Shown piece after piece: positions 8,343 to 15,847 of a stretch of DNA of 64,000 nucleotides. Every line of letters starts with the position of its first letter. Position 1 is the first letter of the stretch. Position numbers and translations under genes: made by a program. Under the pieces are notes generated by a model. The model saw nothing but the letters and a program-made list of their open reading frames with translations, ran no database searches and was not told the DNA's origin. Source of the DNA: Rhizocola hellebori (lineage in GTDB: Bacteria; Actinomycetota; Actinomycetes; Mycobacteriales; Micromonosporaceae); the NCBI RefSeq assembly GCF_016862955.1, contig NZ_BONY01000027.1, positions 1 to 64,000 of the forward strand, in the 5' to 3' direction.

Positions 8343-8995
8343 GCAGCAAGCCGATCCGGGTGGTGATCGCCGACGATCAGCAGATCGTCCGGGAAGGACT
8401 AGTGGCGCTGCTTGAGCTCATCGACGGTGTCCAGGTCGTCGGCGATGCCGCCGACGGCGCGCAGGTCCTCGCCCTGCTGGATAACGTTTCAGCCGACATC
8501 GCCCTCATGGACCTGCGGATGCCCAGCACCGATGGCATCGAGGCGACCAGGCAGATCACCCTCCGGCACCCGGACGTGGCCGTAATCGTTCTGACCACCT
8601 ATGCCGATGACGAATCCATCGGGCAGGCACTGCGCGCCGGGGCGCGCAGCTATCTCACCAAGAACGCAAGCCGAGATCAGATCGCAGCCGCACTGCGGGC
8701 GACCGCACAGGGACAGGCGACCTTCGATCACGCGGTATCGCAGCGCATCGTCGGTGGCTTACTGCAGCCAGCCTCCACAGGTCGATGGAGCAACCCGGAC
8801 CGACTCACCCCCCGCGAAGTGGAAATCCTGCAGCTGATGGCGCAGGGGATGAGCAACCACGACATCGCCACTACGCTCTTCATCGGCGAGAGCACTGTCA
8901 AAACCCATGTCAACAACGCCTTCGCCAAGATCGGCGCACGCGACCGCGCCGACGCCATCAGGTACGCATACCGCCACGGTCTCACCGAACCGTAA
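8339..8995 (+). CDS. NarL/LuxR-type response regulator
   Basis: A 218-residue regulator starting with GTG inside the kinase stop region (4-nt overlap). The receiver domain (about 5-122) has the acidic pair D12/D13, the phosphoacceptor D58 (LMDLRMP), T86/T87 and the conserved K108. A LuxR-type DNA-binding domain occupies about residues 150-212 (LTPREVEILQLMAQGMSN, then GESTVKTHV). It is the expected partner of the kinase at 7185. The gene ends in the 47-bp hairpin repeat at 8994-9040, which probably terminates the operon. Confidence 0.93.
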   Translation: MSSKPIRVVIADDQQIVREGLVALLELIDGVQVVGDAADGAQVLALLDNVSADIALMDLRMPSTDGIEATRQITLRHPDVAVIVLTTYADDESIGQALRAGARSYLTKNASRDQIAAALRATAQGQATFDHAVSQRIVGGLLQPASTGRWSNPDRLTPREVEILQLMAQGMSNHDIATTLFIGESTVKTHVNNAFAKIGARDRADAIRYAYRHGLTEP

Positions 8996-9040
8996 GCCGC
9001 GGCCAGCAGAGATGCCTGGTCGCGGCTTTGTCGTGCACCC
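8994..9040 (+). repeat. 47-bp hairpin repeat, copy 2 (probable terminator)
   Basis: It begins within the response regulator stop codon. The 11-bp arms are 8996-9006 and 9016-9026 around a 9-nt loop, followed by CTTTG-like sequence and GTGCACCC. It matches 3998-4044 at 43 of 47 positions. At this position the hairpin would act as an intrinsic-like terminator of the two-component operon, although the T-tract is weak. Confidence 0.65.
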
Positions 9041-9094
9041 CAGATGCGACATGATTACGCTTCGCATCGGGGCGTCTCTACCAGGATGCCCCAG

Positions 9095-9562
9095 TCAGTT
9101 CACGTTCGGGAACCAGACCACGAGATCTACCTGGCCCCGCGAGATGTCCTCTCGGCCGTCCGCGCCGTCGTTGTTCCTCTGGTAGTCGCGGTACTCGCAC
9201 ACCTGCTGCATCGAATCCCACTTGAGGACGATCATGTGCCGGGTCGAGTCGGGCCGCGTGAACCTAATCGCGAACTTCTTCGAGAAGCCGAGATTGTTCT
9301 GCAACGCGATCTCTTCGGCCTGAGCCAGGCTGGTGACCGTCGCGACCTGGTAGGGCTCGCCGGTCGCGTCGAGCAGTGCCTTGATCTCGCTGTCTTGCGC
9401 GCCACCGTCGAGCTGCATCTCGCCTGTCTTGTCGACGAGCTTGCTCACAGTGGTGTTGAGCAGTTTGGCTATCGTCACGTAATAGCAGTTGTCGCCGAAC
9501 CCGAAGGTGTTGGTAACGACCTTCTTTGGCAACGCTGCTGCGCTTACCGGGTCACGCCACAT
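9095..9562 (-). CDS. Small protein with possible papain-like Cys-His site
   Basis: A 155-residue soluble protein. ATG at 9562 has an excellent ribosome binding site (GAGGAGGAACA). No signal peptide is seen. The segment FGFGDNCYYVTIAKLLNTTV places a Cys at the start of a helix, as in papain-fold enzymes, and a later strand RHMIVLKWDSM offers the His. This Cys-then-His order resembles papain-fold deamidase and protease effectors, but the similarity is by eye only. The gene stands alone, convergent to the two-component operon. It could equally be a non-enzymatic hypothetical protein. Confidence 0.6.
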   Translation of the reverse strand: MWRDPVSAAALPKKVVTNTFGFGDNCYYVTIAKLLNTTVSKLVDKTGEMQLDGGAQDSEIKALLDATGEPYQVATVTSLAQAEEIALQNNLGFSKKFAIRFTRPDSTRHMIVLKWDSMQQVCEYRDYQRNNDGADGREDISRGQVDLVVWFPNVN

Positions 9563-9653
9563 TGTTCCTCCTCAGGGACTCTCGTTGTGGTGTTTTACAA
9601 CTAGAGAACCGAGAGGCATCACTCGATACGACGAGGATCCGACACCCTGTGGT

Positions 9654-9971
9654 TTAGCGCCCTATCCGCGCGGCAGCGGTGAGGATCATGGCGAGCAGGC
9701 AAAGGTAAATCACCGCGATGACCATCGCGCGGCGGCTAACTCGAGGTGGGCGAGGTGCTGGGCGGGTATCCGGCCACCAGTCTGGCGGCGGGGCTTTGCG
9801 CCGGGCGATCTCGCTACGGATGGCTTTGTTGACTACTTCCCAAATATCCGACTTGTAGGCGTAGTCCGGCGAACCTCCAGACGGAGCGTTCAGCCCATGG
9901 ATGAATAGGCGTCGATAAAGCTCTTCGTCGCTGGCCGACCTCAGGTCTGTGAGGACGGGCTCGTCCCTCAT
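9654..9971 (-). CDS. Small tail-anchored membrane protein
   Basis: A 105-residue hypothetical protein. The N-terminal 60 residues are charged (for example DLRSASDEELYRRLFIHG and IWEVVNKAIRSEIARRKAPP), a proline-rich linker follows, and a single C-terminal transmembrane helix spans about residues 83-101. The region before the helix looks cytoplasmic. ATG at 9971 is proposed. An in-frame ATG at 10064 would add 31 residues including a Cys-x-x-Cys pair. It lies downstream of the DoxX gene on the same strand, with a gap. Function is unknown. Confidence 0.55.
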   Translation of the reverse strand: MRDEPVLTDLRSASDEELYRRLFIHGLNAPSGGSPDYAYKSDIWEVVNKAIRSEIARRKAPPPDWWPDTRPAPRPPRVSRRAMVIAVIYLCLLAMILTAAARIGR

Positions 9972-10111
9972 CCCTATAGTTAACTGGCCACTCGACTCAA
10001 CGCATTCATTGCATCGTATTTCTGACAGTCGATGCCCGATTGCTGCCGCCGTTGGACGGCTCATGATAGAAGCTCGCCGCAGACGCATCCATCCAAAATA
10101 GACGCCGACGG

Positions 10112-10486
10112 TTAGAAGGCGTAGGGACCGAACCTGCCCCAGGCCACGAAAAGCGCGAGCAACATGATAATCACGTTGCCGATAATGACTTGGTTTTCCT
10201 TTCGCCGGGCATGGACGATGGCGGCCAGGACCATGAGCACGGCGATGCCGGAAGCGGCCAGTGGCACCAGAATCGGCGCGATGTCGAACACGGCGGGCAG
10301 TATCAGGCCGATTCCGCCCATAAAGTTCACTGTGCCGATCAGCTTGACTGTCAGAGGGCTGAAGGCCTCGGTCCAGGCCAGGCCCATCTGGGCCAGCTTC
10401 TCCCTGGGCTGGGTGGCCTTCATGATTCCGGCGCCGGTGAAGACGACGGCAAGCACACCCGCGACGATCCACAGCAGAACGTTCAT
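10112..10486 (-). CDS. DoxX-like membrane protein
   Basis: A 124-residue protein with four predicted transmembrane helices (about 2-20, 46-66, 70-92 and 100-118). The pattern A-G-x-x-K (FTGAGIMKATQP) after the first helix and the central IGTVNFMGGIGLILPAVFDI are characteristic of the DoxX/DoxX-like family. Members are small integral membrane proteins of poorly defined function, sometimes linked to redox stress. The gene appears monocistronic and has its own upstream region (10487-10663), in which I see no other gene. Confidence 0.8.
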   Translation of the reverse strand: MNVLLWIVAGVLAVVFTGAGIMKATQPREKLAQMGLAWTEAFSPLTVKLIGTVNFMGGIGLILPAVFDIAPILVPLAASGIAVLMVLAAIVHARRKENQVIIGNVIIMLLALFVAWGRFGPYAF

Positions 10487-10663
10487 AGTTTGTTGGGCTC
10501 CTCAGACCTCAGCCGATGGCCAAAGAGTAAGAGCGACACCGGGGCGCAGGGCAGCCCACAAGGTCCAGTTCGCGCTGGCCGGTTCGCCGAATCGGCCAGC
10601 CACCTAGGTGACAGCCCTGTCCACTACGGTCGGCACGCCCGGACTCGGGGCCAGTTCCGCCGG

Positions 10664-11476
10664 CTACGGGACGACGTGGAGAAGGTATACCCGTGACCCT
10701 GGCATCGAATTCTGGAGCAGATTCCCGTTGCTGTCCTTCCACCACTGTCTGCCCGGATTCGCCACACTGTGCTGAGTGACAATCGGAATCTGCGACGAAA
10801 TGCTGGTGACGATGGCCACGTGATCGAACCTGCCGTCCGGGTTCCAGTCGTAGCCGATGACATCGCCGATCTGCGCTCCGCCGGCCGTGTAGTCAGACCA
10901 GCTGAGCTCTCTGATCGTGGCGAAGTTGGCCCGTACCAAGGCATTCTTGAAGCTGTCTGCATTGACGGCCTCGACTGAATGTGGATACCACGTTGCGGTC
11001 TGGGGCAGGCCCCCGATCCACAAGGCTTGTGAGACGAACCAGGTGCAGTCATTGCCCGGGTAATACTCCGGGTCGTTCCAGTGCGCGAGAGCCCAACTCG
11101 TGGCGGATGCCCTGTTGTACTGATTGCAGTCGAGTTCCCCCGGGATGTACTGATTGAAGCCAGGTGTGGTGGTGTAGTAATCGGAAATCCAGCCTTGAAC
11201 CGGAGCGGAGATCCGATGCCAGACGGTGTTACCGAGGACATCCCGGGCCCGGACTGCGCACACGGCCGAGAACGCGGTGCCGTCGGACAGAACAGTGACC
11301 ACACCGGCACCCGAATTATAGGGATCGGTGCGGACTTTGAGCCCGACACCACCGGTCCCGGTGACCCGATAGCCGTCCCAGGTCGCCTCGGCCGGAACAG
11401 GGCTTAGCATGAGCCCGATGGCGAGGCCGCCAATCGCGATGACCTGCAGTGATGTCCTTTGCAGAATGGATGACAT
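10664..11476 (-). CDS. Secreted amidase-domain (Amidase_6-like) protein
   Basis: A 270-residue exported protein with a signal peptide (about residues 1-31, ending PAEA). Residues 32-105 look like an SH3-type module (GVGLKVRTDP, then WHRISAPVQGWISDYY). Residues 115-270 follow the putative amidase domain: YNRASATSWALAHW, then GNDCTWFVSQALWIGG with the candidate catalytic Cys, and FDHVAIVT with the His. Such proteins act outside the cell, probably on peptidoglycan or peptides. The upstream region carries the palindrome GTGTCAACTGACAC, shared with the XRE regulator promoter, so the regulator may control this gene. Confidence 0.8.
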   Translation of the reverse strand: MSSILQRTSLQVIAIGGLAIGLMLSPVPAEATWDGYRVTGTGGVGLKVRTDPYNSGAGVVTVLSDGTAFSAVCAVRARDVLGNTVWHRISAPVQGWISDYYTTTPGFNQYIPGELDCNQYNRASATSWALAHWNDPEYYPGNDCTWFVSQALWIGGLPQTATWYPHSVEAVNADSFKNALVRANFATIRELSWSDYTAGGAQIGDVIGYDWNPDGRFDHVAIVTSISSQIPIVTQHSVANPGRQWWKDSNGNLLQNSMPGSRVYLLHVVP

Positions 11477-11559
11477 TTCGTTCCCCTCTGCCCGATAGGG
11501 CCATGCCAGTCGATGTCACTTAAACGTGGCATGCGCATGGCAATGGGGACAGAGGTCGG

Positions 11560-11573
11560 GTGTCAACTGACAC
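11560..11573. promoter_or_regulatory. GTGTCA-AC-TGACAC palindrome upstream of the amidase-like gene
   Basis: A perfect 6-2-6 inverted repeat about 85 bp upstream of the secreted amidase-like start and just after the XRE regulator stop. A 13/14 match lies at 12390-12403 in the regulator's own divergent promoter. This makes it a likely shared operator. Confidence 0.5.
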
Positions 11574-11589
11574 TCGCGGCCGATCAGTG

Positions 11590-12303
11590 CTACTTAAGAA
11601 AAACTCGATTCGTTTCTGTGTACGCGACGAGCTCGCCATCAATCCTGATGGAAGCGCACGCGTAAAACAGGCCGGAGCCGGTGACGACGAGATCGCCCCA
11701 GTGATAGTCGAAGGAATACTCCTGCTCGAAGGGCCCGCGCCTTCCGTCGTGCTCTCGGACCACGTCGATAGTGACATCGACCTTTCGGCCCGACTCGGCC
11801 AGTCGATCGAGGATCGGGTACCCCTTGAAACGGCCCCAGGCGGCATGCGTGGAAGGGTTGTATCGAAGCTCCACCACTCCAACGATCCGGCGTTGGCCTC
11901 GCAGAGCAATCCGTCGCGCATGGACAGTCTCCGCCCCGGCTGCGCATCTGGCCTCGTCCGGGTCGGCCCCGTCGGCGACCTCTACCCGCGCCCACGGCGA
12001 CTCAGCGTCGGCCGGCGGCGGGCGCCCATCGCCGGACTTCTCGGCGTTGCGGCGCAATCGATCCAGCCCATGCCACTGGCTCTCCCACTGCGCCGGATCC
12101 GCGCCACAGGCGGCGACGATCGCCCGCAACACCTCCAACGTAGGCAAACTGCGGCCGCTGGCTGCTTCCGCGATGGTCGTGTGAGAGAAGTGAACCCGGC
12201 GAGCCAGCTCTCGAAGGCTCGGCATGCCTGCGCTTCTGATCAGAGCCCTCAGGCCGGCACCAAATCGCAGGAGATCGGCATCTGCATTAAGAGGGGCACC
12301 CAT
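11590..12303 (-). CDS. XRE-type helix-turn-helix regulator
   Basis: A 237-residue protein. ATG at 12303 is chosen for its AGGGAG ribosome binding site. Upstream in-frame codons look untranslated. Residues about 8-70 form a helix-turn-helix (SLRELARRVHFSHTTIAEAA, then LPTLEVLRAIVAACG) of the kind found in many actinobacterial regulators, followed by a W-rich segment (WESQWHGL). The C-terminal half is a beta-rich domain of unknown ligand (HAAWGRFKGYPILDRL, then YACASIRIDGELVAYTETN). It is divergent from a secreted DUF2690 protein and upstream of a secreted amidase-like gene, and probably controls both through a shared palindrome. Confidence 0.75.
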   Translation of the reverse strand: MGAPLNADADLLRFGAGLRALIRSAGMPSLRELARRVHFSHTTIAEAASGRSLPTLEVLRAIVAACGADPAQWESQWHGLDRLRRNAEKSGDGRPPPADAESPWARVEVADGADPDEARCAAGAETVHARRIALRGQRRIVGVVELRYNPSTHAAWGRFKGYPILDRLAESGRKVDVTIDVVREHDGRRGPFEQEYSFDYHWGDLVVTGSGLFYACASIRIDGELVAYTETNRVFLK

Positions 12304-12389
12304 GTCATCGCTCCCTGTGTGGTCGCTAATGGATATGTCCTTGATGCGCCATCGGTTGCTGGAGTTGTATTGGCAACTTCCACGGCCGC

Positions 12390-12403
12390 GTGGCAACTGA
12401 CAC
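12390..12403. promoter_or_regulatory. GTGGCAACTGACAC, operator-like copy in the divergent promoter
   Basis: It matches 13 of 14 bases of the perfect palindrome at 11560-11573. It lies between the XRE regulator (start 12303, minus strand) and the secreted protein gene (start 12540, plus strand). Several more TTGGCA/TGGCAAC-like words occur between 12365 and 12495. Confidence 0.45.
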
Positions 12404-12539
12404 CGCTGCTCTGCCAACCGGAAAGCCTACCTGGCAGCCTGATGACAGCACGCTTCCGCAGCCAAATTGGCAGCCAGCCCTCACATTTGGCAGGCGCTTT
12501 CCTTGCGCCGCAGAGGGATCTCGTCACGAGAGGATCGAC

Positions 12540-13028
12540 ATGCAAACAGCCCGACACACCCCTCCTTTCTCCCGCCTCATGTCGACGGTCGTCATGGTCG
12601 TCGCCACGGCGGTCATTTCCCTGACGGCGGTGACACCGGCAGAGGCCGCGACCACCATTCAATCAGTCGGATGCAACGGCGCGACCTGCGCCGGCCGGGA
12701 CCCGTCAAACATGGGCTGCGCCACCGACGGATACACCGTCCAGCTGGTCGGCGTCGATCCCCTCGGCGTGTGGGAGGGTTTGGAACTGCGGTACAGCCCA
12801 GCCTGCAACGCCAACTGGGCACGGCTCACCGCACAGTCCTACTACGGCGCCTGGGTCTCCCTGTGTGTCGTCAACGACGCGAACCGCAATGACATTCAGT
12901 GTCTCGCCGCCGTCCGCAACGGCTACCTGTGGTCACCGATGATCGACGGTCACAAGAAGGTCTTCGCTTCGGTCGGCTACAGCCTCGACAGCGGGGGCAG
13001 CGGAAACAGGCGCACCGGCGCTTTCTGA
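12540..13028 (+). CDS. Secreted DUF2690-family protein
   Basis: A 162-residue exported protein. ATG at 12540 follows a good AGAGGA site. The signal peptide runs to about residue 34 (TPAEA-A). The mature part has the DUF2690 pattern: SVGCNGATCAGRDPSNMGCA, then LELRYSPACNANWARLT, a tyrosine-rich strand and a further Cys pair, giving several potential disulfides. The family is common in actinobacteria, often linked to helix-turn-helix regulators, and has no established function. Its divergent XRE neighbour fits this association. Confidence 0.8.
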   Translation: MQTARHTPPFSRLMSTVVMVVATAVISLTAVTPAEAATTIQSVGCNGATCAGRDPSNMGCATDGYTVQLVGVDPLGVWEGLELRYSPACNANWARLTAQSYYGAWVSLCVVNDANRNDIQCLAAVRNGYLWSPMIDGHKKVFASVGYSLDSGGSGNRRTGAF

Positions 13029-13043
13029 GTGAATTGGCAAACC

Positions 13044-13071
13044 GAGGCTCGGGTGATTCCGCCCGAGCCTC
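13044..13071. terminator. Bidirectional hairpin between convergent genes
   Basis: A perfect 10-bp stem (GAGGCTCGGG / CCCGAGCCTC) with an 8-nt loop lies between the secreted DUF2690 gene and the convergent HEAT-repeat gene. There is no T-tract, but the position suits transcription termination in both directions. Confidence 0.6.
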
Positions 13072-13090
13072 TGGCCAACCCTGTGGGGTG

Positions 13091-13987
13091 TCAGGTCAGG
13101 CCGAGGCGTTGCAGCGCAAGGGCGGCGTAGCCGCGTTGGGCTCGTTGGCGCCAGCCAGGTGGGAAGTCTGGCAATGTCTGGCTTTCTTTCGCGTCGATGA
13201 GAATTTCGAGTGCGCGATCGGGTATGTTCTGGCCCACCCGGTAGGCCAACGCGACTGCGGCCGTTAGCTTGATCGTCAACGAGTCGTGCTGGAGCAGCAG
13301 GGCCATCTTGTTGGCTATGGCGTTGCCTGGCACATCTAGATGTGCCAAGGCCAGGTTGGCGCTAGCCCGAACGGCATCGTTGCGGTCCGCGCCCAGCAGC
13401 GAGGCGATCGTTGGCTCGGTTGGCTTGAACCACGCCAACAACTCGGCTGCCTGCGAGCCAACGTCTGAATCGGCGTCGACGAGCCAGCGAATGTAGACAT
13501 CGACGTGTGTCGCGGCGGCCCAGTAGGCGTCGGCCTCCCACTTTTCGGCGCAGGCGTCGGCGATGTCGGCCCAGTCGTCGGTGATCTCTTCTTCGAGGTG
13601 ATACACCAGCTCGACTATCGCGTCCTCCTGTTCCTTGGTCACGTGCTGCGAGCCGTGCCGGCCAAAGGCGACGCCGGGATCGAACGGCAGGTCGCGGTCG
13701 CCGCGTGGTCCCACGCCAATATCGCGTAGCAATGTCATCAATTCGGCCCGGCCGGGGTTGGCAGGATCGTCGATCAACCGCACCAGAAAGGGCACCACGT
13801 GCGCGCTGACCTGCCAGCGGGTGCCCTGATGAATGACCGCGTTCCACAACCCGGCCAAGGCGGCGTCACGTGCTCCGCTGTCGGCAGATCGAAGCGCCTC
13901 GAGCCATCCAGGTACTTCCTCGGCCGAGGTGTACGCGCCGTGCATACAGGCCCAAGCGATGTCAGCAAGGCCGCGGAGCGGATCCAC
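13091..13987 (-). CDS. HEAT-repeat protein
   Basis: A 298-residue soluble protein built of helical repeats, with recurring patterns such as LRSADSGARDAALAGLWNAV, VVPFLVRLIDDP, ASLLGADRNDAVRASANLAL and LTIKLTAAVALAY. These are typical HEAT/armadillo repeats for protein binding. GTG at 13987 (VDPLRGLADIAWACMHGAY) is my best start; in-frame ATGs further upstream have doubtful composition. No catalytic motif is visible. The gene is alone and divergent from the next. Its partner is unknown. Confidence 0.7.
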   Translation of the reverse strand: MDPLRGLADIAWACMHGAYTSAEEVPGWLEALRSADSGARDAALAGLWNAVIHQGTRWQVSAHVVPFLVRLIDDPANPGRAELMTLLRDIGVGPRGDRDLPFDPGVAFGRHGSQHVTKEQEDAIVELVYHLEEEITDDWADIADACAEKWEADAYWAAATHVDVYIRWLVDADSDVGSQAAELLAWFKPTEPTIASLLGADRNDAVRASANLALAHLDVPGNAIANKMALLLQHDSLTIKLTAAVALAYRVGQNIPDRALEILIDAKESQTLPDFPPGWRQRAQRGYAALALQRLGLT

Positions 13988-14113
13988 GCACGCAGTATGC
14001 CAAGGCCTTGTCACTTCGCCAAGATCTGCGGCGGGCATTGCAGATTGCCTGGAAAATGGCCTCACCCCCGACCTTGATCAACTGCTGCTACCTGACGTGG
14101 GTGGCGCTACGAT

Positions 14114-14785
14114 GTGACGCAGCTGGTATGCAGCCAACTCGAAGAGACGACAGAGATGCTGGTCGAGCCCGATTCCCGTCTGCCGGCTGGGCAGCGTGCC
14201 ACCATCTGGTCCGAGCTGCACGGCATCTGGGCCGGGATTTCACCGGAGCCGCCTCGCGATTACGTGGCCTTCGTCGCCACGCATCTGCATCAGCTGCGCC
14301 AGGACGCGCAACTGCTGGCAGGCGATGACGAATACGAAGCTCACGCGCTGTATTCGCAAGCCTTGACCGATATCGCGATCCGATGGCAGTGGTTTGCGCT
14401 GCGGCGGTGGCTGCATCGTCCCGACACCGCCGACGCGTATCTTCAGGAGACGTTGGTACGCCGATCGACCCGGCGGCAGGCCGAGCAGGCCGGCCTTGTC
14501 GAGGCCGAGATCGAGGTCGAGTTCGAGGTGTGGTTCTCCAACGACCCGCAGGCGACCCACCCGCCGTCCGGCCGACGCACACTCAATCCGGCAGCCCTGT
14601 CGCCGACACTTGCGGTGAGGTTGCTTCCGATGTCCAACCTCAAGGTTGAGGTTAGCCCGATCGCGGAGGCGGCCATCGCGTGGTGGCATGCCTATGTGGC
14701 GCACCGCTATGCGCGCCTGGGTGCCCTCGCCGCGGCCATCGTCTTCGTCATAACGCTTATCGGCCCATATCTCCACCGCCACTGA
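14114..14785 (+). CDS. Tail-anchored hypothetical protein
   Basis: A 223-residue protein, not recognised. The bulk is soluble and helical (for example DYVAFVATHLHQLRQDAQLL, then YSQALTDIAIRWQWFALRRW). An acidic strand-rich part follows (VEAEIEVEFEVWFSNDP), and a single C-terminal transmembrane helix spans about residues 200-218 (LGALAAAIVFVITLIGPYL). GTG at 14114 is the longest start; ATG at 14156 is a good alternative. The gene is divergent from the HEAT-repeat gene with a short shared promoter, so they may act together. A minisatellite follows directly. Confidence 0.6.
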   Translation: MTQLVCSQLEETTEMLVEPDSRLPAGQRATIWSELHGIWAGISPEPPRDYVAFVATHLHQLRQDAQLLAGDDEYEAHALYSQALTDIAIRWQWFALRRWLHRPDTADAYLQETLVRRSTRRQAEQAGLVEAEIEVEFEVWFSNDPQATHPPSGRRTLNPAALSPTLAVRLLPMSNLKVEVSPIAEAAIAWWHAYVAHRYARLGALAAAIVFVITLIGPYLHRH

Positions 14786-14797
14786 CCTCCGCCTGTA

Positions 14798-14970
14798 GCC
14801 AATGCCGCAGCGGGCGGAATCCGGCCAACGAGGTTCCCGCCAACGCCACAGCGGGCGGGATCCGGCCAACGCCACAACGGACGGGATCCAGCCAACGCCA
14901 CAACGGACGGGATCCAGCCAACGCCACAACGGACGGGGTTCCGGCCAATGCCGCAGCGAGCGGGTTTCCG
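14798..14970. repeat. Minisatellite: six copies of a 26-27-bp unit
   Basis: The unit begins GCCAACGCCACAACGGACGG and ends GATCCA or a variant. Copies start at 14798, 14839, 14865, 14891, 14917 and 14944; a 15-bp interruption follows the first. The copies at 14865 and 14891 are identical. The array fills the gap between two convergent genes. Repeat number is probably variable between strains. Confidence 0.9.
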
Positions 14971-14977
14971 GGCAGCG

Positions 14978-15835
14978 TCACCAATGGCCGTTGAAGAACG
15001 CCAACAAGGCCGATGTCGGCTGTGCCGCGGTGGTCATGTTTGCTACGGCGACGATCGTGAGGGCCAGCACAAGCAAAGCCGCGAAAGTGCCGAAGGCTGC
15101 GAACACGCGTCTGGTGCGCCGGTCTGTTGGCCGTGATGCCGCAAACCTACGCCAGAGCATCACGCTGAGGCCCACGACGATGAGTGCCACGACCGCTGCC
15201 GACACAGCTAGCGCCACGTGGAATCGGGAAAAGTCGCTGACCATGACCTGGAGAGCAGAATGGGACTGCCGGCCAGCACTCGGGTCAGCCAGACCCTGTC
15301 TGACCTGATCGAGCGTCTCGGCCAGCTCGGGGTCGGCTGCGCCGTCGGTCAGCATGGGCAGCAGCGAGGCGAAGGGTGCTACGGCGCCCTGGACGTTGGC
15401 CATCACCGTCACCAGTGAAGCCAGGGCGAGCAACGTGAAGGCGCCACTGGCCGACGCCAGGATAGCTGTGCGCCACGCGTGCTGACGCCCGCCTCTGAGT
15501 AACGCTCGGCAGACAACGATGGCGAGCGCGACGAACACAGCCAGCATAAGCGCGGCGATCGACGCCTTGGCCAAGTGGTAGCGAAACCAATAGCCGACAA
15601 CCTCTTTCAAGCCGGCAGAGAACTCTCGATCGCCAGATCTCCAATAGCCGTCAAACGTTCCTTGTACGGCTTTGACGAGGTTGCGCCTATCGGCCAGATC
15701 GCCGGTCGATCTGTTCGCCGCCAACGTGCGAGGCAGCTCTACGAACGCGACACCGAGCGCTGCCACCAAGACGAGGAGCCCCGCTAGAGCCCGACCGCTG
15801 ATACGTGCGGATGGCGGCGTGGCCGAGCTGCTCAT
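14978..15835 (-). CDS. Four-helix membrane protein downstream of the SARP regulator
   Basis: A 285-residue integral membrane protein with about four transmembrane helices (about 14-36, 88-112, 123-145 and 206-230, plus a hydrophobic stretch 246-268). An extracellular-type segment lies between helices 1 and 2, and another (residues 150-205) between the middle helices. Family not recognised. It starts 12 bp after the stop of the large SARP regulator on the same strand and is very likely co-transcribed, which suggests a link to whatever that regulator controls. Confidence 0.65.
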   Translation of the reverse strand: MSSSATPPSARISGRALAGLLVLVAALGVAFVELPRTLAANRSTGDLADRRNLVKAVQGTFDGYWRSGDREFSAGLKEVVGYWFRYHLAKASIAALMLAVFVALAIVVCRALLRGGRQHAWRTAILASASGAFTLLALASLVTVMANVQGAVAPFASLLPMLTDGAADPELAETLDQVRQGLADPSAGRQSHSALQVMVSDFSRFHVALAVSAAVVALIVVGLSVMLWRRFAASRPTDRRTRRVFAAFGTFAALLVLALTIVAVANMTTAAQPTSALLAFFNGHW

Positions 15836-15847
15836 GGAGGTACCATC

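Noticed and set aside
9654-10472. Single 272-residue minus-strand gene including the DoxX region
   Set aside because: Its N-terminal half is the wrong frame of the DoxX-like gene; only the last 105-136 residues look real.
14798-14970. CRISPR array
   Set aside because: Units are contiguous 26-27-bp tandem copies without spacers, so it is a minisatellite.
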